Translations under genes and position numbers: made by a program
The notes under the pieces: model-generated
Seen by the model: only the letters and a program-made list of their open reading frames with translations
The model's database searches: none
What the model was told of the DNA's origin: nothing
Shown: positions 29,490 to 40,561 of the stretch, piece after piece
Layout: every line of letters starts with the position of its first letter
Numbering within the stretch: the stretch's first letter is position 1
NCBI GenBank assembly: GCA_023431345.1
Contig: JAEYWK010000054.1
Span: 5,699 to 69,698, forward strand
Length of the DNA: 64,000 nt
Direction: 5' to 3'
DNA from: Pseudomonadota bacterium
GTDB taxonomy: Bacteria > Myxococcota_A > Polyangia > Polyangiales > Polyangiaceae

Positions 29490-32054
29490 TCAGCGGCGAG
29501 GCGGGCGCGGTGACCAAGCCGGCGGCGTCGCGGTCTTGCCGTCCTCAGGCCAGGGATGCCGCGGATACTTGCGCATCAGCTCGCGGCGTACACTGGGGTA
29601 GTGGCGCTCCCAGAAGCCGCTCAGATCACTCGTGACCTGCTGCGCGCGGCCGTTGGGCGCCAAGAGGTGGAGCGTCAGCGGCACCTTGCCGCGACACAGC
29701 CGCGGCCCGTCCTTCATGCCGAAAAAATCCTGGAGCCGCGACTCGATCCACGGCGGCTTGCCCGGTTCGTAGTGGATCGCGGTGCGACGACCGCCCGGCA
29801 GTAAAAAGGTTTCCGGCGTTTCCTTCGCGAGCAGCTGCTCCCCCTCCGGCCCCAAGCTGCGGCGCAGCTCAGCCGCCGGCTCGAGCTCGCGCAGCTCGGC
29901 GAAGCTGACTCGCCCCTGACACAGGCGCAGCGCGGCCGCCTCGTCGAGCGTCACGCCCAGCTCTGGCAGCGTGGCCTCCGGAAAGTGCTCCCGGAGCAGC
30001 GAAAGCCGGGCGCCGAGGCTCGCCAGCGCCTCGCTCGCTAGCGCCGCTAGCACGCCGCGCGCTTTGGCGGCGTCGTGCAGTAGGCGGCTAGCTTCCGCGG
30101 ACGGCTCGGCGACCGCGCGCGTCTCATCCAGCACGATTGCCCCGAACGCCATGCCCTCGCGCCTCTCGACGCGCTCGGCCTCGGCGCTCCACACGAGCTC
30201 GTCTTTGAGCTCGATGCGTGAGCCGTAGTCATCGAGCAGCCAGTTCGCTTCGATGCTCGTCGCGAGCCTCACCACGCCTTGCGCGCGCCCGCCGCTGCTC
30301 TGCTCGTCGGCCGCCACCGCGCACAGCAGCTCGCCTTCGTGGACCACGCTCGTCTCGCTCAGCTTCGCCGAGCCGCCTTGGGACAGCACGATGTCGGGGT
30401 GACCCGGGCGACGCCGCTTGCCGACACGGTCGGGGAAGCCGCTCAAGATGCTACGGCGGACGGCGTCGTCGGTGGCCTCGGGGGTCGGGGGCGGGGGGAC
30501 GCGCCGGCGAAGCCCGCCCGACAGCTTGCGCACGCTCGTGGCCACCGCCTGGACGGCGCGCACGTCGAGCCCGGCTCGCTTCACGCCGTCGGGGCGGAAA
30601 TTGACGGCTTCCGCCTCGGCGAAGCGGTCCATCAGCTCGAGCACGTCGCAGGGCCCGCTGGCGCCCAGCTCGCGTCGCCCGCTTGGCGTCAGCTTGAGCC
30701 GAGCGTCGCTGCGGATGTCGCGCTCCGCGAGCAGCGACGCCGCGAGCGCGGCTTCGCGGGCCACGCCGAGCTCTTCTCCGCGAGTCACGATGCGCGCGAG
30801 CCGCGGGTGGAGCGGCAGCGTGAGTAAGCGACGTCCGAGCTCGGTGATGTCGCCCGTCGTCGTCGTCGCGCCGAGCCAAGACAAGAGCTCGCGCGCCGCT
30901 TGCAGCGCGGCCTCGGGGGGCGGGCTCAGCCAAGCCAGCGACCCGAGCTGCGTGATGCCGGTGCCGGCCAACGACAGCACCGCTTCACTCAGGTCTGCGC
31001 GCGCGATCTCCGGTAGCTCGTGCTCGCGTCGTGATTCGAAGTCTCCCTTCGTGTACAGCCGGAGCACGCGACCTTCGCGGGTGCGCCCGGCGCGCCCGGC
31101 GCGCTGCACGGCGGAGGCGCGGCTGATCTTCGCGGTCGAGAGCGTCGGTAGACCGCTCCAAGGTGAATAGCTAGCCAGCCGCGCGAGACCGGAGTCGATC
31201 ACCGTCGTCACGCCGTCGATGGTGACGGAGGTCTCCGCGACGTTGGTGGCGAGAACGACCTTGCGCCGCGCCGCGGGCTCGACGGCGCGGGCTTGCTCCG
31301 CGATCGGCAGGTCGCCGTGCAGCGGTAGCAGGAGCAAGTCACGCTCGGCCGAAAGCGGCTCGAGCGCCAGCAGCGCGCGGCGGATCTCGCCCGAGCCGGG
31401 CAAGAAGACGAGCACGTCGCCGCGCTCGTCGCCGCTCGTCGCGCTGCGCACCGCGCTGACGATCTGCTTGTCGAGCGGGCGATCGTCGAGCGCAGGCAGG
31501 TGCTCGATGGTGAGCGGAAAGGTGCGGCCTTCGCTGCGCACGCGCGTGGCTCCGAGCAGCTTTGCTACCGGCTCCGCGTCGAGTGTCGCGCTCATCACCG
31601 TCAGGCCGAGCTCGGGACGCCGCTCGCGCAAGCGCACGAGGAGGACGAGGAGCAGGTCGGTCAGCAAGCTGCGCTCGTGGAACTCGTCGAGCACGACCTG
31701 TGCGACGCCGGGTAGCTCGGGCTCGGCCAGCAAGCGCCGCAAGAGCACGCCTTCGGTGACGTAGCGAACGCGGGTGTTCGGCCCCGAGACCTCGTCGAAG
31801 CGCACGCTGTAGCCGACGCGATCACCCAGCTTTTGCCCGCGCTCGCTGGCGACGCGCGCGGCGGTCAAGCGCGCGGCGAGCCGACGCGGCTCCGCGACGA
31901 TGACCTCGCCCTCCGGGAACGCCTCGTGGATCGCCCACGGCACGCGCGTCGTCTTGCCCGCGCCCGGCGGCGCTTCGAGCACCAGCGGCGCACGACTGGC
32001 GAGCGCGGCCCGGATTTCGGGCAAGACCTGATCGATGGGGAGCGCCGTCAGCAC
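29490..32054 (-). CDS. hrpB: ATP-dependent helicase HrpB
   Basis: An 854-residue DExH-box helicase. Walker A is APPGAGKTTR (28-37), motif II is DEFH (123-126), and motif III/SAT is MSATLD. The helicase C core has VLVFLPGSGEIRRAL and QRAGRAGRTREGRVLRLY. The C-terminal HrpB-specific region (FFGMKDGPRLCRGKVPLTLH, QQVTSDLSGFWERHYPSVRREL) confirms HrpB, not HrpA. The biological RNA substrate is not well defined. The end lies 121 bp before the sugar-kinase gene on the same strand. Confidence 0.96.
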   Translation of the reverse strand: MLTALPIDQVLPEIRAALASRAPLVLEAPPGAGKTTRVPWAIHEAFPEGEVIVAEPRRLAARLTAARVASERGQKLGDRVGYSVRFDEVSGPNTRVRYVTEGVLLRRLLAEPELPGVAQVVLDEFHERSLLTDLLLVLLVRLRERRPELGLTVMSATLDAEPVAKLLGATRVRSEGRTFPLTIEHLPALDDRPLDKQIVSAVRSATSGDERGDVLVFLPGSGEIRRALLALEPLSAERDLLLLPLHGDLPIAEQARAVEPAARRKVVLATNVAETSVTIDGVTTVIDSGLARLASYSPWSGLPTLSTAKISRASAVQRAGRAGRTREGRVLRLYTKGDFESRREHELPEIARADLSEAVLSLAGTGITQLGSLAWLSPPPEAALQAARELLSWLGATTTTGDITELGRRLLTLPLHPRLARIVTRGEELGVAREAALAASLLAERDIRSDARLKLTPSGRRELGASGPCDVLELMDRFAEAEAVNFRPDGVKRAGLDVRAVQAVATSVRKLSGGLRRRVPPPPTPEATDDAVRRSILSGFPDRVGKRRRPGHPDIVLSQGGSAKLSETSVVHEGELLCAVAADEQSSGGRAQGVVRLATSIEANWLLDDYGSRIELKDELVWSAEAERVERREGMAFGAIVLDETRAVAEPSAEASRLLHDAAKARGVLAALASEALASLGARLSLLREHFPEATLPELGVTLDEAAALRLCQGRVSFAELRELEPAAELRRSLGPEGEQLLAKETPETFLLPGGRRTAIHYEPGKPPWIESRLQDFFGMKDGPRLCRGKVPLTLHLLAPNGRAQQVTSDLSGFWERHYPSVRRELMRKYPRHPWPEDGKTATPPAWSPRPPRR

Positions 32055-32087
32055 CGCGGCTCCTTTACCCGATGGGCCTGGTGCCGC

Positions 32088-33065
32088 TCAACGACGGACC
32101 GCGTCGAAGCGGGTGTGGGTGACGTCGAGCCGCGGATTCGAGGGGAAGCTGAGCCGTGAGACCGCGCTCCGCACGCAGGCGTTGAGGCGCGCGTCGGCGG
32201 GGCTGCTGACCACGGTGACGCCGACGGCGCTGCCGTTCTTCACGGCCGCGCAGATCTCGAACACGGTGCGCGCGGGGATGCTGCAGCCGGAGAGGTAGCT
32301 GCCGTTCTGTAGGATCGACGCATAGGCCTCGCGCGTGATGTCGACGGGGCCGCGGGGCCCGCCGATCTCCAGCTGCTCGTTGTTGCGCGCGACGGCGGCT
32401 TCGCAGCTGGGCAGCGCGCGCGCCGGACCCCGCTCGGGCCGCGGCCCAGCTGCGGGGGCCTCGGCCGCGGGTGGACGGTCCGTCGCGCGCTCGAACAACG
32501 AGTCGATGCGCGGGCCGTCGGAGGCTCGGTCGCGCGCAGCCGGTCGTGACGAATCGGTGAACTCGGGGAACGACGACAGGGCGCCGGGCTCGTCGCGACG
32601 CGGCTCGAGCGCCGGCGCGTCGGCCTCCTCCCGACGAACAGCGCGCGGCTCGCGGGGTCGCGGCACCTCAGGCTCGTCGGCGCGCGCCAGGCCTCGGCCC
32701 GACGCCGCCTCGGCTGCCGGCGTCGGCGCCGCTACGGCGACCTCGGCCTCGTCATCGGCGCCGCTGGGGCTGCTCGGGGCTGGCTCGGCGCTTTCTGAGG
32801 AGTGCGCCGCCAGCGGCGCCAAATCGGGCGCGGGGGCCGGAGCGGCGGGCGCGCCCGGTGGCGCGGGCTCGGCGGCGCGCGCCGGCTCGATGCTGTCGAG
32901 CGGGTTCGGCCCGAGCTGGGCGAAGAAATAGGTCGCGGCTGCCATCAGCGCCCAGTAGGCCGCCGCCGGGAGCGCGAGCGGAGGCAAGCGCCAGCGCGGG
33001 CGGCGCGTGGCCGGCGGCTCGTCGCGGAGGACGATGCGGGGGCGGATGTCGAGCCGGACGGCCAA
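32088..33065 (-). CDS. Membrane-anchored Pro/Ala-rich protein with TonB-like C-terminus
   Basis: A 325-residue protein. One hydrophobic anchor occupies about residues 30-48 (LALPAAAYWALMAAATYFFA). A long Ala/Pro/Glu-rich spacer follows, then a compact C-terminal domain of about 100 residues with two Cys (ALPSCEAAVA, NGSYLSGCSIPARTVFEICAAVKNGSAVGVTV, SRLSFPSNPRLDVTHTRF). One anchor, a Pro-rich spacer and a C-terminal alpha/beta domain is the layout of TonB and of the AgmX/GltJ-like motility proteins. Sequence identity to TonB is not obvious. The TonB-dependent receptor in this window makes an energiser plausible, but exbB/exbD are not here. Confidence 0.7.
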   Translation of the reverse strand: MAVRLDIRPRIVLRDEPPATRRPRWRLPPLALPAAAYWALMAAATYFFAQLGPNPLDSIEPARAAEPAPPGAPAAPAPAPDLAPLAAHSSESAEPAPSSPSGADDEAEVAVAAPTPAAEAASGRGLARADEPEVPRPREPRAVRREEADAPALEPRRDEPGALSSFPEFTDSSRPAARDRASDGPRIDSLFERATDRPPAAEAPAAGPRPERGPARALPSCEAAVARNNEQLEIGGPRGPVDITREAYASILQNGSYLSGCSIPARTVFEICAAVKNGSAVGVTVVSSPADARLNACVRSAVSRLSFPSNPRLDVTHTRFDAVRR

Positions 33066-33109
33066 GGGCGCGCATCGTGCAACGCGTTCATGCGTGTTAC
33101 AACCCCAGC

Positions 33110-33766
33110 GTGGCGCTCACGGCTGCGCTCTTCGATATGGATCGCACCCTGCTCAGGGTGGATTCTGCGCGTCTTTACACGCAGTTCCGGCGTGATCGCG
33201 GCGAGGCGACGCTGCTGGAGGCGCTGCGCGTCGCGCTTTGGGCCACGCAGTACACGCTCGGCGTCATCGACGCTCCCAAGGTCGCTCGCCAAGCACTGCG
33301 CGGCTTTCGCGGCAAGGCGGAGACGTGGCTGCAGCAGAGCTGCGCCGAGTGGTTCCCTCGATACGTGCTTCCTGAAGTGCAGCTGGCCGGGCGCCGCGCC
33401 GTCGCCGCCCACAAGGCACGGGGGGAATTCGTCGCCATCGTGACGGGGGCCACCCGCTACGTGGCGGAGCCGGTCGCCGCGGAGCTAGGCATCGATCACG
33501 TGATCTGCTCCGAGCTGGAGCTCGACGCCGACGGCTGCTTCACGGGCGAAATCATCGAGCCGCTTTGCTACGGGGCCGGCAAGATCGAGCGCACGGCGCG
33601 CGTGGCTGAGCGGGCGGGCTTTCGCTTGGAAGAAGCGAGCTTCTACAGCGACAGCATCACCGACCTACCGCTGCTCGAGCTGGTGAAGGCCCCGATCGTG
33701 ATCAACCCCGATCGCCGGCTGCGCCGAATCGCGCTGCAGCGCGGCTGGCCGATCGAGACTTGGTAG
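33110..33766 (+). CDS. HAD-IB family phosphatase
   Basis: A 218-residue HAD hydrolase. Motif I is FDMDRTLL (Asp9 and Asp11 from the GTG), motif II is IVTGAT, and motif IV is FYSDSITDLPLL. The arrangement fits subfamily IB, which includes phosphoserine phosphatase and lysophosphatidic/phosphorylcholine phosphatases. The final INPDRRLRRIALQRGWPI is typical of this group. The GTG is chosen because it places the first Asp at position 9; a longer frame upstream lies opposite the anchored-protein gene. Substrate unknown. Confidence 0.88.
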   Translation: MALTAALFDMDRTLLRVDSARLYTQFRRDRGEATLLEALRVALWATQYTLGVIDAPKVARQALRGFRGKAETWLQQSCAEWFPRYVLPEVQLAGRRAVAAHKARGEFVAIVTGATRYVAEPVAAELGIDHVICSELELDADGCFTGEIIEPLCYGAGKIERTARVAERAGFRLEEASFYSDSITDLPLLELVKAPIVINPDRRLRRIALQRGWPIETW

Positions 33767-33775
33767 CGCGCCCGC

Positions 33776-34513
33776 TCAAGCTGGGCCGCGGATGGCGCGG
33801 CTCAGCTGCCAGAGGTTCTTGAGCACGCCGGGCACGCGGCGCAGCAAGTTCACGGAGGGCGTTCGCTTCTCCAGCACCCGCACCGGGATCTCGACGACCG
33901 TGAGCGGCGCGCGGTACGCGCGGATCACGAGCTCGCTCGCGAACACGTCGCGGTCGACGCGACACGCGGCGAGCAGCGGCGCCACCTTGTCGCGACGAAA
34001 CGCCTTCAAGCCGTGCGTGTCGGTGCCGCGGAAGTCGAACAGCAAGCGTAAGAGCGCGGTGTAGGCCAGGCTCGCGGCGTGCCGCAGCGGAGGCCGCTCG
34101 TCGCGCGCGCCGCCGATCAGCTTCGAGCCGATCACGAAATCAGCGCGGTGCGCGCGTAAGAGCTGCAGCGCGCGCAGGTGGAAATCGACGTCACAGAGGT
34201 CGATTTCTTCGCAAATGATCAGCTCGCCCCGCGCGCATTCGATGCCCTCTCGTAGCGCCTTGCCGTAGTTGGGCTCGCTCGAGCGGGTGAGGCGCACCTC
34301 CGGGTAGCGCGCGCCGAGCTCCGCGGCCACCTGCGCGGTGGCGTCGCGCGAGCCGTTTTCGGCCAGCACGATCTCATAGCTTACGCCGCAAGGCGCCAGG
34401 CGCTCGCGCAAATCGAGCACGGCCGCGTGCAGGATCGCCTCTTCGTTGAAGACGGGGATGACGATCGACACTTCGGGCGACATCTCGGGCGGCATCTCGG
34501 GCGACCGAGTCAT
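33776..34513 (-). CDS. Family 2 glycosyltransferase
   Basis: A 245-residue GT2 enzyme from the ATG at 34513, which overlaps the stop of the FAD gene as ATGA. The donor-binding start is VSIVIPVFNEEAILHAAVLD and VLAENGSRDAT. The usual DxD is changed to EEIDLCDVDFH, so metal binding may be atypical. KLIGGARDERPPLRHAASLAYTALLRLLFDFRG, with GTDTHGLKAF, resembles dolichol- or polyprenyl-phosphate sugar transferases. There are no transmembrane helices. It probably works with the FAD enzyme upstream in a glycan or lipid pathway. Confidence 0.88.
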   Translation of the reverse strand: MTRSPEMPPEMSPEVSIVIPVFNEEAILHAAVLDLRERLAPCGVSYEIVLAENGSRDATAQVAAELGARYPEVRLTRSSEPNYGKALREGIECARGELIICEEIDLCDVDFHLRALQLLRAHRADFVIGSKLIGGARDERPPLRHAASLAYTALLRLLFDFRGTDTHGLKAFRRDKVAPLLAACRVDRDVFASELVIRAYRAPLTVVEIPVRVLEKRTPSVNLLRRVPGVLKNLWQLSRAIRGPA

Positions 34514-35817
34514 GGGCTGCCGAGCCGAGCGCAGGCGTCGCTCGCGGCGCGCTTGCCCATCAAGAGCGCGTCTTCCATCGACGAGTAGTTCCACGCCCCG
34601 TAGCGCCCGCTGCTGATGATGCGCTGCTCGCGCAAGAACGGCTCAATCACGTCGAGCGCGGGCCGGTAGTGATGGTCGTAGATCACGTAGGCGTAGTCGA
34701 GGCGGCGTAGCCGCCAGAGCTCGATGTCGGCGGCGCTCCGGAGGAGGCCGAGCTCTGCGAGCCCGCTGACCACCTCTGCCAGCGCGCTCGCGGGGTTGGG
34801 CGGATCGCGCTCGACCAGCTCCACGTAGAGGCTGGATTTGCCGGGCGGCGCGAGCTGCTCGCTGAAATGCGAGTAGCAGCCGACTCGGTAAAACGGATAC
34901 TTCGACTCGGGCACGTAGATCCAGTGATACGGCTTGGGGTTGGCGACGGCGAGGCCCAGGTCGAAGTAGTAGAGATGAGTCGCGCGGAGCCGGGCCTGCG
35001 CTTCGCGCACCGGCTCTGGCACGTCGGACAGCAGCTGCAGGAGGCGGGGGAGTGGGATGGTGCTGACGAGCACGTCGAACGCGACGCGCTCCTCCGCAAA
35101 CACCAGCTCGCGCCGGGCGAGGTCGATCGAGAGGGGCGCGCGCGATAGCTCCAGGGGCGTCTTGGCGGCGAGCGCCGCCGAGAACGCGCCGATGCCTCGC
35201 TCTGGATAGGCGAAGCTGGCGTTGTAGCCGAGCTCGGGCGGATTGGCGCCGATCGCGCCGCGCAACACGTCCTCCAGCGAGGGTCTCGGCACGAAGCGCC
35301 GGCACCACTCGGTGGTGATCTCGCTCGGGGGCACGCCCCACAGCCGCGCGTTGTAGGGCAGCATGAAGTGACGGCTGATACCGGCGCCGAAATGGCGCAG
35401 GCAAAATTGCTCGAAGTTGCGCGGCTCGCTCGCGTCGTTCGCGAAATGCGCGTCCACGAAATCGGCCACGCACTCGTACGCGATCTCGGCAGGCAGCCCG
35501 AAGGTGTTGGCCTGAAACGGGTAGCGCGTGTAGACGCCGTGCGAGAACACCGCGCTCCGGCGCTGCAGCTGTCGATATTCGTGCGGGGGAAGCAGCTCGC
35601 TCGCCAGCTGCTTCATCTCCGGCGTGCGCAGGTGCAAGAGGTGGCCGGTACGATCGAAGCGAAATCCCTGCTCCTCGAGCGTCGTGGCGTGTCCCCCCGG
35701 CACCGCTTCACGCTCGAAGGCGCGCTGACGGACGCCGGCGCGCGCGAGGTGCAGGCTAGCCGAGAGCCCCGTCAGCCCGCCGCCCAGCACCACCACCGGG
35801 ACACGCGCCGCGGCCAT
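34510..35817 (-). CDS. FAD-dependent NAD(P)-binding oxidoreductase (amine-oxidase/UGM-like)
   Basis: A 435-residue flavoprotein. The dinucleotide-binding motif is VVLGGGLTGLSASLHLARAG, followed by the usual FEREAVPGGHATTLEEQGFRFD. The middle resembles UDP-galactopyranose mutase and protoporphyrinogen-oxidase relatives (RYPFQANTFGLPAEIAYECV, HFMLPYNARLWGVPPSE). The C-terminal GRYGAWNYSSMEDALLMGKRAA closes the FAD site. It begins 3 bp after polA and overlaps the GT2 start. UGM-like enzymes next to a GT2 suggest activated-sugar chemistry for surface glycans. This is inference from relatives. Confidence 0.85.
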   Translation of the reverse strand: MAAARVPVVVLGGGLTGLSASLHLARAGVRQRAFEREAVPGGHATTLEEQGFRFDRTGHLLHLRTPEMKQLASELLPPHEYRQLQRRSAVFSHGVYTRYPFQANTFGLPAEIAYECVADFVDAHFANDASEPRNFEQFCLRHFGAGISRHFMLPYNARLWGVPPSEITTEWCRRFVPRPSLEDVLRGAIGANPPELGYNASFAYPERGIGAFSAALAAKTPLELSRAPLSIDLARRELVFAEERVAFDVLVSTIPLPRLLQLLSDVPEPVREAQARLRATHLYYFDLGLAVANPKPYHWIYVPESKYPFYRVGCYSHFSEQLAPPGKSSLYVELVERDPPNPASALAEVVSGLAELGLLRSAADIELWRLRRLDYAYVIYDHHYRPALDVIEPFLREQRIISSGRYGAWNYSSMEDALLMGKRAASDACARLGSP

Positions 35818-35820
35818 GCC

Positions 35821-38664
<2,844 letters not shown>

Positions 38665-38850
38665 GCGGGGCCGGTCTTACACCGGTTCAGTCCCGCCGGG
38701 AGACGTTTGGCGCGCCCCGCTCTGCTCGGCGGCGTCCACCACCTCGAGGTTGGGGCGGAGCCTGGCGCTGCCTCGGCCGAGCGGCCTGCGTCACCTCCGC
38801 TAGGCCGCGCGTCGCGCGCCACGCCTCGCCAGTCGGAAACAATTACCAGG

Positions 38851-38868
38851 CGTTTTCAGCTGAAAACG
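38851..38868. promoter_or_regulatory. Perfect 18-bp palindrome between polA and a kinase gene
   Basis: CGTTTTCAGCTGAAAACG is a perfect palindrome without spacer. It lies 187 bp before the polA start and about 52 bp before the kinase GTG. It is AT-richer than the surrounding GC-rich DNA. It is a good candidate operator for a dimeric regulator of the kinase or of both divergent genes. It is not a standard LexA box. Confidence 0.55.
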
Positions 38869-38919
38869 GCGGCCGTGCGCTGGCGCTCCGTGCGAAGCGT
38901 CTGTAGTCTTGGTTCCTTG

Positions 38920-40407
38920 GTGGCCCAGGACGTAGCTCCCTCAATTCTGGTGGCTGGGAAGTATCGACTCACCCAGTTGATCGGCCGCGGAGGCATGGGC
39001 TCGGTCTGGGAAGGAACCCACACGACGCTCGGCACGCACGTCGCGGTGAAGTTCATCGAGTCCGAGTACGCCGAGAGCCCGGAGGCGCGCAACCGCTTCG
39101 AGAACGAAGCGCGCGCGGCGGCGAAGCTGCGCAGCAAGCACGTCGTCGAAGTTTACGATCACGGCGTGACCGACGATGGTCGGCCGTTCATCGTGATGGA
39201 GTACCTGCGCGGCGAGCCGCTCGACAAACGGCTCGATCGGGTCGGCCGCATCCCCGCCAAAGAGACGGCTCGGCTACTGATGCAGGTGTGTCGCGCGCTC
39301 GCGAAAGCGCACGCGGCGGGCATCGTTCATCGCGATCTCAAGCCCGAGAACGTGTTCTTGGTGTGGGACGATGAGGACGGCGCCGATGTGGCAAAAGTCG
39401 TCGACTTCGGCATCGCGAAGTTCACCGACAATCAGCTCGGCAATTCATCCGCGACGCGCACGGGCTCGGTGCTGGGCACGCCGTACTACATGAGTCCCGA
39501 GCAGGCGCGCGGCTTGCGCAGCGTGGACCATCGCTCCGATCTTTGGTCGGTGGGGGTCATCGCCTACCGCTGCATCGTGGGGACGCTGCCGTTCGAAGGT
39601 GAAGCCGTCGGTGATTTGCTCGTCAAGCTGTGCACGGCGCCCCTGCCGGTCCCGTCCGAGCTGGTGGCGGACGTGCCGCCGGGCTTCGATGCATGGTTCG
39701 CCAAGGCGCTCGCGCGCGAGCCTCAGCTGCGCTTCTCGAGCGCGGCTGAGCTCGCGGAGTCCCTCGGCTTGGTGTGCGGGCTCTCGGTGCGCGGCTCGTA
39801 CTCGACGGGTGACATTCCGCTCCCGAGCTTCGCGGGCGGGCCCTCGGGCTCCCCGACGCCAGCCATCCGGCCCGGGCTCGGAGCCGTAACGCCCCCCGGC
39901 GTCATGCCCGTCACTCCTTACCCGACGGCCGATCGGACGGGACCCAACGCCGCGGTCATCGCGGCGGCGGGCAGCTCGGCCAGCACCCTGCAGATGGCGA
40001 CGGGCGCGCCAACGACTCAAACGCCACCGCCGACGCCGAGGAAGAACACCGGGGCGATCATCGCCGCCGCCGCTGCCGCCGTGATCGTCATCGCGATCGG
40101 GGTAGGGGTCGCCTTCAAGCTGTTGGCCGCCCCGCCGGCGCCCCCGCCGGCTGCGGCTCCGGCCGCCGCAGCGCCCGCACCGGCGCCTGCGCCCGCGCCC
40201 GTCGAGACGACGGCCCCCGTGGCCACGACCCCACAAAATCCGCAGATTGCTGCCGATCCCGCGCCCTCAGCGGCCCCGCCTGCGGTACCCGTCGCGGTCA
40301 AGCCGCCGTCCCGTCCGCCTGTCGCGCCGCCCCCCGCCAAGCCCGTGAAGCTGCCCGGCCAAGACAAGCCGACCGCCACGCCCGCCGGGGCCGACGTCGG
40401 CTTCTAA
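38920..40407 (+). CDS. Ser/Thr protein kinase, C-terminal Ala/Pro-rich region
   Basis: A 495-residue Hanks-type kinase from the GTG at 38920; a TTG at 38917 or a GTG at 38890 is also possible. The catalytic domain covers about 13-280: GRGGMGSVWEG, AVKFIE, HRDLKPEN, DFGIAKF and YYMSPEQARGL. A linker with many Pro, Ser and Gly leads to one transmembrane helix (IIAAAAAAVIVIAIGVGVAF, about residue 380). The outside part is a low-complexity Ala/Pro chain ending in GADVGF. It has no sensor fold, so it may respond through partners. A perfect palindrome lies upstream. Confidence 0.92.
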   Translation: MAQDVAPSILVAGKYRLTQLIGRGGMGSVWEGTHTTLGTHVAVKFIESEYAESPEARNRFENEARAAAKLRSKHVVEVYDHGVTDDGRPFIVMEYLRGEPLDKRLDRVGRIPAKETARLLMQVCRALAKAHAAGIVHRDLKPENVFLVWDDEDGADVAKVVDFGIAKFTDNQLGNSSATRTGSVLGTPYYMSPEQARGLRSVDHRSDLWSVGVIAYRCIVGTLPFEGEAVGDLLVKLCTAPLPVPSELVADVPPGFDAWFAKALAREPQLRFSSAAELAESLGLVCGLSVRGSYSTGDIPLPSFAGGPSGSPTPAIRPGLGAVTPPGVMPVTPYPTADRTGPNAAVIAAAGSSASTLQMATGAPTTQTPPPTPRKNTGAIIAAAAAAVIVIAIGVGVAFKLLAAPPAPPPAAAPAAAAPAPAPAPAPVETTAPVATTPQNPQIAADPAPSAAPPAVPVAVKPPSRPPVAPPPAKPVKLPGQDKPTATPAGADVGF

Positions 40408-40561
40408 CTTCGCGGGTTGGGGAGTATTTCCACCCAGTGGAGTAGCGTTTCGAGCGCCCGACGTGGCCATACGGCCGGAAATGAGGCCCGACACGTCCGT
40501 ACACCGAATTACATCTCGGTGACAATCCGCGGGCCGGGGGTTGGTAGCTGACGGGCTACCG

